39,097 nucleotides of DNA from Psychrobacillus faecigallinarum (GTDB lineage Bacteria; Bacillota; Bacilli; Bacillales_A; Planococcaceae), in contig NZ_JACSQO010000010.1 of NCBI RefSeq assembly GCF_014836595.1, positions 104,871-143,967 on the forward strand, written 5' to 3'. The translations under genes and the position numbers were made by a program. Below, piece after piece: positions 17,429 to 26,804 of this stretch. How positions within the stretch are numbered: position 1 is the first letter of the stretch; each line of letters opens with the position of its first letter. The notes beneath the pieces were generated by a model. The model saw only the letters and a list, made by a program, of their open reading frames with translations, made no database searches and was not told where the DNA came from.

Positions 17429-17461
17429 AAATGAGCTAGGATATTTTCTCCTGGCTCATTT
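17429..17461. terminator. Hairpin terminator upstream of the MFS 3' end
   Basis: AAATGAGCTAGGA (17429-17441) pairs with TCCTGGCTCATTT (17449-17461) with one G-T pair and A/T flanks. It lies about 150 bp beyond the stop of the minus-strand MFS gene and may end that operon. Confidence 0.6.
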
Positions 17462-17613
17462 TACTTTAATATTATTTTTGACTAACGCACCCGTTAATAT
17501 AAGGTTAGCCAGATTTTTCTGGTTGACCTTTAGTTAAAGTGAAACATTTCACTAACTTGTTCGACTAATTAAAGTAACTTGAATTTAAAAATCCCGATAA
17601 TCCTAAAAATAAG

Positions 17614-18840
17614 TTAATTACCAAACTGTCCTTCCCTTTCTACTTCCCCTAATTTCTTTCCAACTTTAACTTGCTTATTTAAATATAGATACCCAACCAA
17701 TGATGTAATACAGATTACACTACCAATTACAAAATATAATGTCCGAATACTTAAGAACTGAACGGTTACTGTAGCAAATAATATACCTAATGGTAACATT
17801 GTTCGCATTATCAATAAGCGAACCGAAGTCACTTTTCCCATTAAATGATTTGGAATTGAACTTTGGATGAGTGTAATGTTGTAAATATTAAAAATAGCAA
17901 TAGCCATACCTGCCATGCATTCTGTCAAGACAGCAATAAAATACCACGGTGTAATACCTAAAGAAATATATGTACATCCTCCAATGAATAACGCAGTAAA
18001 AAGAATGCCTATACCCTTAATCTTTAATAGCTTGGAATTAAGTAAGGCTCCTATTGTGTAACCAATTGGAAAAGCAGACATAAACAATCCATAAGCCGAA
18101 TAAGGTTGGTTTAATATTGTAGTTATATAAGGTAAAGTTGTCACGATTGTTACGCCTACACCGAATTGGACAAAGCCGAAAAATATACCCAGCCATACAA
18201 TTAACTTATGTTTGAAATAGGATTGAAGTCCTTCTTTAAACTCTACAATCCACGGTTTTCTAACAGCCATTTTTATATAATTTTCATTTATTTTTAACAA
18301 AGTAACAGCACTTAGTGCAAATGCGATTGATATAATAACTAGTATCCACTCTATCTCTAAGACATCTACTAGGACACCTGATAAAAGCGGTCCCATAACC
18401 GCCATGACTTGTCGAACGGACTCTAATGATGCATTTGCTTGTGATAGTTTTTCTTTTTCAATGATCGTTGGTAAAATGGCTTGATTTGCCGGTGTGAAAA
18501 TCGGCATAACTATTCCAACAATAATTTGAACGATATAAATAAAAGTTATCGTAAAGTTATCTTGAAAAAGAAATAAGACCAAAACAGAAGCGAGCAACAT
18601 TCGGATTAACTGACAACTAATCATTATCCATTTACGACTCCAACGATCAATATATGGTCCAATAAATAACTGCATAAAAAAAGATGGTATGTAGTAAATC
18701 AGCCATACCAACCCTAAAGCAGTGGGTGAGCCTGTTAACTCGTAAATTAAAATTGAATTACATGCAGTAAATAGAGCACCGCCTAATTCCGAAGTTGCAC
18801 TACTCAGCCAAATAGAACGAAAGCTAGGATTGTTAATCAA
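17614..18840 (-). CDS. MFS efflux transporter
   Basis: A 408-aa major facilitator with about twelve membrane segments. The early sequence LIYELTGSPTALGLVWLIYY and the loop FIGPYIDRWSRKWIMI (motif A-like, G-x3-DR-x-RK) resemble the macrolide/multidrug exporter subgroup. Start is TTG at 18840 with AGGAAGGTGA seven bases before it, 35 bp after the regulator gene on the same strand. The pair probably forms one operon in which the ArsR-type protein controls export of a toxic compound. Substrate unknown. Confidence 0.85.
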   Translation of the reverse strand: MINNPSFRSIWLSSATSELGGALFTACNSILIYELTGSPTALGLVWLIYYIPSFFMQLFIGPYIDRWSRKWIMISCQLIRMLLASVLVLFLFQDNFTITFIYIVQIIVGIVMPIFTPANQAILPTIIEKEKLSQANASLESVRQVMAVMGPLLSGVLVDVLEIEWILVIISIAFALSAVTLLKINENYIKMAVRKPWIVEFKEGLQSYFKHKLIVWLGIFFGFVQFGVGVTIVTTLPYITTILNQPYSAYGLFMSAFPIGYTIGALLNSKLLKIKGIGILFTALFIGGCTYISLGITPWYFIAVLTECMAGMAIAIFNIYNITLIQSSIPNHLMGKVTSVRLLIMRTMLPLGILFATVTVQFLSIRTLYFVIGSVICITSLVGYLYLNKQVKVGKKLGEVEREGQFGN

Positions 18841-18875
18841 TAGTAAGTCACCTTCCTTTTTATCCTCTTTTTCAA

Positions 18876-19919
18876 TTACTTTCTTAAATATAGGTTTAGT
18901 TCTTCATATAAAAATGCGACCGCATTCCTTTTAAGTGAATACTTAGATTCAATGATTTCCACTAATTTAGCTGATCTCAGAATTTTGAGGTGATGATGAA
19001 TTGTAGATTTACCAATGTTTAATTGAGTAGTAATGTCTTGTAAAGTACGGTCGTTTTCGTACAGTAATTTAACAATCCTCATTCGTACTTCATCTCCTAA
19101 TGCCTTATGTTTAAGTACTAAAAAGTCATTTGGTGTATATCGATTATTTGGTGTAATACTTTCATTCGCTACGGGATAATAAAATACTTTAGTGCCTTCA
19201 ATATCTGACTCTATATTCCAAGGCCGATATATATATTGGGGTATTAAAAGAACATTGTTAACACTTGGTTCTGGCATATAAACAATTCCTCCAGTTGCCC
19301 ATTCAACCAGTCTTTCAGAAGTCATTTTGTCGGACATTTGCTTTTTCATATCATAGTCAGTTTGTAGTATTGTATTAAGTCCTTCGAGATCTTTATTAAT
19401 AACAGCTTCGTACCAACCTTTCATCACTACTATAAGGTGTTCTTTTAGAAAGCTGACATCTGTTGTACTAATGAATTCAATGTATCGTGGAAAAAAGGGA
19501 TTGTTGCTTGTTAAGTATTTCATTTCCTCAATAGCCGCTGCCTCGCCTAATGCTGCTTTATTTCTTATGAGTTGAAATTTCATGCCAACAAAGGGTAAAC
19601 AAATAAATTTAAAATCTGTATCTGAAATATCCTTTATGTAGGAAGTAAACTCCAATAAATCATTAAATCTTTTCTTATGTAACAATTGAAGTAGGGCCTT
19701 CCAAGTATTGTTGCTTTCAACAAAGTTCAAATGCTCTAATAGTTCTATTGATAAGGATTTTTTCAGGTCTTCCCAATAATCCTCTGGGTTTTCTAAAGTT
19801 TTAATAAATGGGGTATTGGTTATTGCAGCTATCCCCAAAGCACACTCCCATAAAACTGAGTATTCTAGCTGAATTTGATAGGATTCTCTTTTCTTACTTG
19901 TAAGATTTAAAACATCCAC
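18876..19919 (-). CDS. ArsR-type winged-helix regulator with a large N-terminal domain
   Basis: A 347-aa protein. The C-terminal about 90 residues (KHKALGDEVRMRIVKLLYEN, LQDITTQLNIGKSTIHHHLKIL) are an ArsR-family winged helix. The N-terminal about 250 residues form the helical domain seen in long ArsR-like regulators next to MFS exporters, probably the sensor part. The GTG start at 19919 follows GAGGTG by five bases. The palindrome at 19960 is well placed for autoregulation of this gene and the co-directional exporter gene. Confidence 0.82.
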   Translation of the reverse strand: MDVLNLTSKKRESYQIQLEYSVLWECALGIAAITNTPFIKTLENPEDYWEDLKKSLSIELLEHLNFVESNNTWKALLQLLHKKRFNDLLEFTSYIKDISDTDFKFICLPFVGMKFQLIRNKAALGEAAAIEEMKYLTSNNPFFPRYIEFISTTDVSFLKEHLIVVMKGWYEAVINKDLEGLNTILQTDYDMKKQMSDKMTSERLVEWATGGIVYMPEPSVNNVLLIPQYIYRPWNIESDIEGTKVFYYPVANESITPNNRYTPNDFLVLKHKALGDEVRMRIVKLLYENDRTLQDITTQLNIGKSTIHHHLKILRSAKLVEIIESKYSLKRNAVAFLYEELNLYLRK

Positions 19920-19959
19920 TTTAACACCTCTTTAATATAATTTATATTTTCTTAATATT

Positions 19960-19979
19960 CATTCTATATTAATAGAATG
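19960..19979. promoter_or_regulatory. Candidate operator of the ArsR-MFS operon
   Basis: CATTCTAT-ATTA-ATAGAATG is a perfect inverted repeat with 8-bp arms and a 4-bp centre, 41-60 bp upstream of the regulator start. This size and position suit an ArsR-type dimer. The assignment is inference. Confidence 0.55.
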
Positions 19980-20021
19980 CAAAATTCAACATATATAGAA
20001 TTAAAATTCCTATTAAATTTA

Positions 20022-20052
20022 AAATACCCCATTCGTATTGAATGGGGTATTT
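20022..20052. terminator. Perfect bidirectional terminator hairpin
   Basis: AAATACCCCATTC (20022-20034) pairs perfectly with GAATGGGGTATTT (20040-20052) around GTATT. It separates the tniQ2 end from the ArsR promoter region and probably ends the transposition operon on the minus strand. Confidence 0.75.
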
Positions 20053-20133
20053 AGCGTATGTATGTAAATTTCTTATTGTTCCATCAAGTTACTGATAGGT
20101 AAACATTCAAATTATCTCAGGCTTCTCCGCTAC

Positions 20134-20204
20134 TTCAATAGGAATCTTCTAGTTTACCAATATTCTTTTAAAAAAGCCGCTGATTAGTGGTTATTCCTAT
20201 TGAA
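20134..20204. repeat. 12-bp perfect inverted repeat
   Basis: TTCAATAGGAAT (20134-20145) and ATTCCTATTGAA (20193-20204) flank 47 bp. The right arm runs directly into the 18-bp sequence shared with 12344-12361. It may mark the footprint of a small insertion or an end of the Tn7-like element. Confidence 0.4.
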
Positions 20205-20245
20205 TTTATTCCAGAAGAAACCTTTTAAATCTCTCATTTTCTTAC

Positions 20246-21598
20246 TTATTTGCTTTTTTTCACTACACCTAATTCTTCCAATAGATCACTAAGTATTTCT
20301 CTATGGGAATTCTTCCAAAAAAACTTGGGTTTTTTTAACTCTTCTTCTATATTAGATGAGGAGGGAGTAATACCATCATTCATTAACTTTATAATGATAC
20401 TTCTAAGGTCATCTTTCATTTTTATATTTTTTTCATTTATGTACTCTTTATATTTATTTACTATTATTTCAGTTTCATGGGGAAGTTTTTTACGTAATGT
20501 TTCAGTTTTTTTATACCCTAATATTTTTGTAATTTGAGATAAAGAAAGGGGTGGATTATTTTTATCTTCATTTTTAATAATTACTCTCCTCAGTTCTTCC
20601 TTCAGTTCATTAATTTCATATTTTTTTTGATTCTTATATAAATTATTTTGGTAAATATACTGAGGTAGTCTTCTTATTTTTTCTCCCATAATATATTCTT
20701 CGTGAGAAAAAAATTTGTTTAAAGAAATTGAAGTAACATAACCTAATTTTAATACCGAATATAATGAAGCCTTTCTTTGTCCATTTTTCCAATAACTATA
20801 TAATCTTCTTGGAATATTAGAAACTTTAAAGATATCATTTTTCTTAATTCCATAGTTATTAGCTATTAAGTTGATAATATATTCGATATTCTCACCATAA
20901 TTTATCCATTTCTTATTATTATATACTCTTTCTTGCTGATTAAGTATAAGTAGTTCTTTTATATTTTCAATGATCCATTTTTGCCAAACTATATAATCTT
21001 GTGGCAATTCTTCATATTTTCTACAATCTGTTAAACCTAAGTAAGTATCACATATATAACAGTGCCCTGTTCTTCCACTCCTTGTCATATGATATTGTAT
21101 ATTATTACAGGAAGGACAACTATTAACTAACTTACATCTATGTTCGAAACAAACTTCCACTACCTCAAAACTCCATAATAGTTTTTCATAGATTGGACTT
21201 TTGTTATTTCTACAATCTTGAAAACAAAGAGGACACCAATATTTAGTTGATCGAACTTCATAATCTGATAAAAAAGAGTTAAAGTTTATTAAAGTAAGAT
21301 TTTCCAAATTCTTTATGGTAGTTAAATTTGTTAAAGCATACACGAGTTCATTTGAATTATAATGGAAATTGTTAAAAGCAGATGACTTATTTGCTTTGAT
21401 TCCATCTCTAGGAAAATTTTCCTTTTCTAAAAATGGATAAATAATTTTAGTAAATAAAACCCCTAACGTTATATTATGAGCTGAACTTAACCTAGTAACA
21501 TAGCTTGTAAGACTTTCTATATTAAACGTACCAACTCCAATTGGATTCATGCTATAAAGTAAACTGCTTTTAGGGAGATTGTTTAAAATATTTTCCAA
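20246..21598 (-). CDS. tniQ: TniQ/TnsD-family target-selection protein (tniQ2)
   Basis: A 450-aa TniQ-family protein. In Tn7-like transposons these proteins recognise the target and recruit TnsC. The N-terminal pattern PIGVGTFNIESLTSYVTRLS is typical. Zinc-binding Cys/His clusters follow (WCPLCFQDC, CFEHRCKLVNSCPSC, HCYICD), then a helix-turn-helix-like region and a helical C-terminus ending in NDGITPSSSNI. It is homologous along its whole length to tniQ1 at 25470-26804. Start is TTG at 21598, five bases after GGAGGTAT. Last gene of the transposition operon, 97 bp after tnsC. Confidence 0.88.
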   Translation of the reverse strand: MENILNNLPKSSLLYSMNPIGVGTFNIESLTSYVTRLSSAHNITLGVLFTKIIYPFLEKENFPRDGIKANKSSAFNNFHYNSNELVYALTNLTTIKNLENLTLINFNSFLSDYEVRSTKYWCPLCFQDCRNNKSPIYEKLLWSFEVVEVCFEHRCKLVNSCPSCNNIQYHMTRSGRTGHCYICDTYLGLTDCRKYEELPQDYIVWQKWIIENIKELLILNQQERVYNNKKWINYGENIEYIINLIANNYGIKKNDIFKVSNIPRRLYSYWKNGQRKASLYSVLKLGYVTSISLNKFFSHEEYIMGEKIRRLPQYIYQNNLYKNQKKYEINELKEELRRVIIKNEDKNNPPLSLSQITKILGYKKTETLRKKLPHETEIIVNKYKEYINEKNIKMKDDLRSIIIKLMNDGITPSSSNIEEELKKPKFFWKNSHREILSDLLEELGVVKKSK

Positions 21599-21695
21599 AT
21601 CGATACCTCCATAGTATAAATGTTAGTTTAGTAGCACATTAATAAAAATACCATTTTTTCATTTCTATTTTTTTTCAAATAATTTTAAATGAAAA

Positions 21696-22826
21696 CTATT
21701 TTAAACCAACATCATCTCTTGTAGGGTTTCTTTTTCCCGGAGTAGAAACTTTTTTTATTATTTTTTCTTTTACATCATCTTGTTTTGTTCCAAGGAGGGC
21801 CCTAAGTTTATCTTTATCACTATCACTTTCTTTAAAGACTAATTCTCCACTTATTGCTTCGTTTGCCAAGGTTAAAAGTTTTTTCGTTTTTAACGCGTTC
21901 TTTTTTAAATTGGTATAGGTAATAGTTGGTTCATCATTTTCGATAGCCCCTGCTAGGCATCTCCTCAACCAGTCTTTTAATATTCCTGCACATCCTAGAG
22001 AATTCTCATATAAATATTCTGAGTATGCTATTAAATTAGGTTCTTCTTGGACAGGTAGTAGTCTTTGAAATGTCAACAGAATAGAATGAAAATTCTTTTT
22101 ATCTACTCGTATTGTATAGTCATATCTTGGAAAGTGAATTTCTTTTACCCTTCTTGACAATTGTCCATCTAAATTAAATACTGTATTTAAATCATATGTT
22201 CCAAACAAAACAATTTTTGTATTACTCATGTTTGCTAATGATTTTATTGAATTAAATTGTCTTTGATTTTTCTCGCCATCTCCTCTTTTGTCTGAATTAA
22301 TTTTAAAAAAATGTTGCGCTTCATCAATAAGAAGTGCCTTTGTTTTTCTATAATAAAAAGCATTTTCTATTGTTCTACGTAACACCGCTGCAGTCCCTGA
22401 ATTATTAGACTTTAGGGTGTATTCCTTATTCTTCAAATTATTAACATCAATCTTATAATCAATTAAAGGTTCATTTAATGAAGTGAGTACACGATAATAA
22501 AAATCTTTCCAATTAAACTTCCCTAAGTCTGGATTTGGGAGTTCTATTCCGGTAATAGGTATAATACTTTTATCAACTTCAATCTCTTCAACCATATCAG
22601 TTACAATAGATTGAGCAGTTGCATAAAACAATCTTGATTTTCCTACACCAGATGGTCCAACCACCATTATAATATTATGATAACCATTATAGATTTCATT
22701 TTTTAATTCGATTAATACCTGTTTCATTTTTGGATGGCTAACAGTAAAATCATCAAAAAACTTTTCACGTTCTTCTTTAGATTTTGTTAGTAGCTCTTCA
22801 CTAAATAATCTTTGTTTATTGATCAC
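21696..22826 (-). CDS. tnsC: TnsC/TniB-family AAA+ transposition regulator
   Basis: A 376-aa AAA+ ATPase that in Tn7-like systems polymerises on target DNA and links the TniQ protein to the transposase. Walker A is GPSGVGKS (57-64), Walker B ALLIDEAQHF with DEAQH at 168-172, and a sensor segment KIVLFGTYDL follows. Length fits the shorter TnsC/TniB forms. Its GTG start shares one base with the tnsAB stop (TAGTG), with GGGGAG upstream, so translation is coupled. The C-terminus is Lys-rich (KEKIIKKVSTPGKRNP). Confidence 0.9.
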   Translation of the reverse strand: MINKQRLFSEELLTKSKEEREKFFDDFTVSHPKMKQVLIELKNEIYNGYHNIIMVVGPSGVGKSRLFYATAQSIVTDMVEEIEVDKSIIPITGIELPNPDLGKFNWKDFYYRVLTSLNEPLIDYKIDVNNLKNKEYTLKSNNSGTAAVLRRTIENAFYYRKTKALLIDEAQHFFKINSDKRGDGEKNQRQFNSIKSLANMSNTKIVLFGTYDLNTVFNLDGQLSRRVKEIHFPRYDYTIRVDKKNFHSILLTFQRLLPVQEEPNLIAYSEYLYENSLGCAGILKDWLRRCLAGAIENDEPTITYTNLKKNALKTKKLLTLANEAISGELVFKESDSDKDKLRALLGTKQDDVKEKIIKKVSTPGKRNPTRDDVGLK

Positions 22827-25480
22827 TACACCAACTCCCCAAAAATCTCAAGTTCATCGTCTTCATCTTTTGCATCTTCTTTTACAAGATCTACATTTTG
22901 TTTTGGAACCTGTATATTTTCTAAAACATTTAGATCCTTTTCTAAAGGTTTATACTTTTCTATAGCAAGTATTTCTTCTATTCCTTCTGATTCGAGAATA
23001 TAACTAGCTATCATTCTTGCTGTTATCGTATTATTTCGAGAATATAATTTTCTCTTTTGCCTAACCTCTTCTGCAATCAATTTTATTTGTTTCTCTGTCT
23101 TTCCATTTAAATATTTATATTGTTCAGATAGGCATTTTACCCATTGATTATCTATAAATGCATAAGCTATCCCAATATTAAATGGATCATATTTAACTTC
23201 TAAGTTAGTAGCTTCAATTTTAGGATTCCTAAATTCTTCACACCAATAATATGAATAGCTTAGTTTAATACCTTGACCAGGATGGACCTTTCTTGTTTTC
23301 CCTTTGGGAGATGGTAAAGTCATTAATATAAAGTTTTCATCGTAAGGAATGTAAGTATTTGAGCGATTACCTGACACAGCTATAGATTCCACAAATGCTT
23401 CTTTTGGAGTTTGATTAAGAGATGGATTTTCCTTATTGTCATATATATTACTAAACCATGTATCAAGTCGTTCATTCAAAGTCTCAAGTCTCCACACTGC
23501 ATGATTTTTTGGATTTCCACTTTTAGTTACTTGCCTTACATTTTTAGTGATTTGAGTATTTCCTCTTAAATTGTGAATAAATAACTCATTTGTAATTCCA
23601 AATAACCGCTCAATAACATGACCGTATCGTGCCTTTGCTGCAGGTCTTTGTTTTTTATGAACACTGTATAACGCTAGCAATGATTCAAAATATACACTAC
23701 TGAATTCCTTTCCTCCATCGACCACTATATAATTTGGTAAACGATTAGTTCTTTTCACACATTCTCTAATCACCATCATACAAGACCGGTAAGACGGTTC
23801 TTCAAAGGTTAAATAATATGCAAGAATTCGTCTAGAGTAAGCATCAATCATTAGTGTAAGCCATGGTCGCTTAGAAACCTTTCCATTAATATTTAGCTCA
23901 ATATCTAGCTCAGTGTGATCAATATGTGCTATCTCAAAAATTCGTTCCCCATGTCTTGGAGTAGTAAATTCAAGTTCAATATAAAACTCTTCATATTTAT
24001 AAGATGCCCTACTACCTTTCCTAGCTTTTTCAATATCATATAATGCTCGATTATTTATTGTTTCACAAAAGGTGGCATATGATGGTACATACAAATTAGA
24101 TTCCTCGCACTTTACAAGTAATTCGCGATAAACTTGTTTGGCAGATTTAGATTTTATTGTTTCATAACTTTCAGATATCATCTTATACATCAATTCTATA
24201 GTCTCAGCAGGTAACTTCGCATTTCTATTCCCTCTTTTTTTAGTTTGAGGTAGTAGACCTACATACCCATTGCCATAAAGTTCTTCTGCATCTTTATACT
24301 TTTTCACCCAGTTGCGGAGTGTTCTGTCTGTTACATCTATAAATTCTATTTTTTCCCCGTTTAAATACTTAACAACAATCTCATACTTTTTGTTTGCTTC
24401 TATTAAATCAGTTTCATTCGCCTGCAAAATCATCTTTTTTAGTTCGATACTTTCCTTATTTTCATCCTTATCAGCCCCAAGAATATACCCGTCTAATATA
24501 TACGATTCAAATAAATTAATAGGTAACTCAATATTTTTATTTTCATCCCTTGAATATAAAAAGACTATTTTACTTTCGTGATCATAATTAAGAATTGTCC
24601 AAACTGTATTCCCCCAAACGATATGATTTCCGCTATTCAACTCTATTGTATTAGTATTTCTCTTCCTTCTAGTTGAATTCTCAACTAAAGAAAAAAGTTT
24701 ATATTGTTCTATATTTAAATAAACTTTTACATTTTCTAAATCAGTTATTAATTCATTATATAAATCAATATATATAATTTCTTTAACTATTAGTGCATAT
24801 ATATCATCAGCATTAAACTGAGTTTCATCACTTAGTAATAATTCTTTTAAAGTTATTCCAGGAGCTTCTTGAATAGATTCCTTTATTCTTTTAATTTTTG
24901 TTTCATTTAACACATAATCTTTAACAAAATAGTCCTCTAGAAATTCAAGATTACGTTGAAGATTCCAATTTATTTCTGAAGATGAGTGAATAAGAAAGTC
25001 TAGATTATATTCAGCTGCGAAATCTTTTCCAGGAGTAAATATCCATTGCTCATTCTCCCTAAGGTATCTATCTGGATTACTCTGAGATTTTTTAATAAGC
25101 TCTTCTTCCGTTTTGCACTCAACCCAATATGCCCTTTCTTTTTCAATCACAAAAAAATCTGGTGTATTCAAATAAGCCATTTTTTTGTTGTTCTTATTAC
25201 TTTGATAGTAGGTAAGTTTTATTTGTGGTGGCTGATCATAATATTCTAAAACATTATCGTTATATTCCAACATGTAAATAGTAGGTAATTCCACCTTATG
25301 ACTTTCAAATTGAATAGTAACTCCCATTTTTTTACTACTATACCGACCACTCACGTTATGTTTACCTCCGCCAACTCTCCTTGCTGGCGGTGACTGTCTT
25401 ACACGTTGTATTTCATTCTTAGCATCGTCTGTTAAGTTGAGTTTAATTGCCCAATCTTCAAACTCACTATTACTCATCAT
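22826..25480 (-). CDS. tnsAB: TnsA-TnsB fusion transposase
   Basis: An 884-aa fusion of the two Tn7 transposase subunits. The N-terminal about 220 residues are a TnsA-type endonuclease that cuts the 5' strands: TPDFF with Asp108 and VECK with Glu121/Lys123 form the PD-(D/E)xK site, with a Glu near residue 59 as partner. The rest is TnsB: helix-turn-helix domains, then an RNase-H-fold DDE core with Asp521 (AHIDHTEL), Asp588 (VVDGGKEF) and Glu624 (HVIERLFG), then a C-terminal region ending near TnsC. The ATG at 25480 is used because AGGGGAGG precedes it; an upstream frame to 25621 lies inside tniQ1. It overlaps the tniQ1 stop by 11 bp. All catalytic residues are intact. Confidence 0.92.
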   Translation of the reverse strand: MMSNSEFEDWAIKLNLTDDAKNEIQRVRQSPPARRVGGGKHNVSGRYSSKKMGVTIQFESHKVELPTIYMLEYNDNVLEYYDQPPQIKLTYYQSNKNNKKMAYLNTPDFFVIEKERAYWVECKTEEELIKKSQSNPDRYLRENEQWIFTPGKDFAAEYNLDFLIHSSSEINWNLQRNLEFLEDYFVKDYVLNETKIKRIKESIQEAPGITLKELLLSDETQFNADDIYALIVKEIIYIDLYNELITDLENVKVYLNIEQYKLFSLVENSTRRKRNTNTIELNSGNHIVWGNTVWTILNYDHESKIVFLYSRDENKNIELPINLFESYILDGYILGADKDENKESIELKKMILQANETDLIEANKKYEIVVKYLNGEKIEFIDVTDRTLRNWVKKYKDAEELYGNGYVGLLPQTKKRGNRNAKLPAETIELMYKMISESYETIKSKSAKQVYRELLVKCEESNLYVPSYATFCETINNRALYDIEKARKGSRASYKYEEFYIELEFTTPRHGERIFEIAHIDHTELDIELNINGKVSKRPWLTLMIDAYSRRILAYYLTFEEPSYRSCMMVIRECVKRTNRLPNYIVVDGGKEFSSVYFESLLALYSVHKKQRPAAKARYGHVIERLFGITNELFIHNLRGNTQITKNVRQVTKSGNPKNHAVWRLETLNERLDTWFSNIYDNKENPSLNQTPKEAFVESIAVSGNRSNTYIPYDENFILMTLPSPKGKTRKVHPGQGIKLSYSYYWCEEFRNPKIEATNLEVKYDPFNIGIAYAFIDNQWVKCLSEQYKYLNGKTEKQIKLIAEEVRQKRKLYSRNNTITARMIASYILESEGIEEILAIEKYKPLEKDLNVLENIQVPKQNVDLVKEDAKDEDDELEIFGELV

Positions 25481-26804
25481 TACTACTCCTCCCCTTTCTC
25501 CTGTAAAAATTTTCTTGAGCCAATAGGTCTTTCCAATATTCTTGGAGGATTCTCTCCTTGAGCAGCCCCTTTTTATTAGATTTATTCTGAATTTTCTCAC
25601 TACTAGGATATATACCCTCATTTACTAAGTAATAAAAGGCTTTTTCAATTTCTTTTTTTAATTCTTCTATTCTCTGTTTTGATTTTTGATTGATATACTC
25701 TTTATATCTTTTTGAAATTTGTTTACAATAATCCGGAAAATTGCTATATAAGATTCGTTTATCGTGTTCTATTATTCTAGCAGTAGAAGCCATTGAAATT
25801 GGAGGCTCATATATCAGTGCTTCCTTCAGCCTACTTTCAATAGAAGTAAGGTCCAGTTTTCTTCTAATAGCTTTGTCTTTATTAATATTCTTTTTTTCAA
25901 TCTGATGGTTTAAATCTATATTTTCCCAACTTTTTGTGAGGAAATCGAAAATTGTAGTCTCTAATTTATAACAGATAATTAGTAATCCATCTAAGGTAGG
26001 GATATTTTCGGATTTAGCCCAGGCTCTTAAAGTACTTTTAGGAATACTTAAGAATTTAGCAAAACTATTTATATTGTCTGAAAAAAGATTGTTATTGATA
26101 TCATTTAACTGGTTACTAATATTTTCTTGAGTGAATATCTCACTAGGTTTTAATCCTATTAAGCTTTCTATATTTCGATATACAAATGAATGCCATTGCC
26201 ATTCCTGCTGGTTAATCTCTTTTCTAAGTTGATCCTGTATTAGCAAGTTAAAACAGTTGGGACAATGACCTGGGATCATTTTTCTACGCAGTATATCAAT
26301 TTTCTTGGTGCATGATGTGCATTTTTCAATAAGATAACACTTATGCTCAATACAAATCTTTATAGGTTTTAAATACCAAATTAATGGATAGTAAATAATC
26401 TTGTGTTCAACGTTCCATTTCTTTATACATTCTGGACACCACGAGAAAGTTTCTTTTAGTAAATTTCTTAATGGAACTAAATCTTTTAATTTTAATAGAG
26501 TTAGGTTTAATAGATCTCTTCTGGTTGTTAACCTTTCCAAAACACAAACCAATTCAATTGAGTTATTCGTGTATCCATTTATTGTTTTAGCACCTTCATA
26601 AAAACTGTTACCACCGTATATAGAGCTTCTTGCCAAATAATCTTTATGCATTTCAGGAACCACTAACTTATTTACCAAGTGGCCTACTTGGATGTTATGT
26701 TCATATGAAATCCTGATTAAGTAACTACTCAGACTTTCTACTAAACCTGTTTCAATTCCAATAGGATCAATGTTATATAAGATACTTCTATGGATTTGGT
26801 TCAG
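25470..26804 (-). CDS. tniQ: TniQ/TnsD-family target-selection protein (tniQ1), probable CTG start
   Basis: A 444-aa paralogue of tniQ2, with SWCPECIKKW, CIEHKCYLIEKCTSC and HCPNC zinc clusters and NEGIYPSSEKI near the end. A start at TTG 26678 would remove 42 conserved residues, including ILYNIDPIGIETGLVESLSS, which aligns with the N-terminus of tniQ2. The only candidate upstream start before the in-frame stop is CTG at 26804, five bases after AGGTGAT. First gene of the operon and nearest to the outer end of the element. Having two full-length TniQ proteins suggests two targeting modes. Confidence 0.85.
   Translation of the reverse strand: MNQIHRSILYNIDPIGIETGLVESLSSYLIRISYEHNIQVGHLVNKLVVPEMHKDYLARSSIYGGNSFYEGAKTINGYTNNSIELVCVLERLTTRRDLLNLTLLKLKDLVPLRNLLKETFSWCPECIKKWNVEHKIIYYPLIWYLKPIKICIEHKCYLIEKCTSCTKKIDILRRKMIPGHCPNCFNLLIQDQLRKEINQQEWQWHSFVYRNIESLIGLKPSEIFTQENISNQLNDINNNLFSDNINSFAKFLSIPKSTLRAWAKSENIPTLDGLLIICYKLETTIFDFLTKSWENIDLNHQIEKKNINKDKAIRRKLDLTSIESRLKEALIYEPPISMASTARIIEHDKRILYSNFPDYCKQISKRYKEYINQKSKQRIEELKKEIEKAFYYLVNEGIYPSSEKIQNKSNKKGLLKERILQEYWKDLLAQENFYRRKGRSSNDE

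Noticed and set aside
24312..24581. 89-aa plus-strand frame inside tnsAB
   Set aside because: Antisense to the intact TnsB coding sequence, with no independent evidence.
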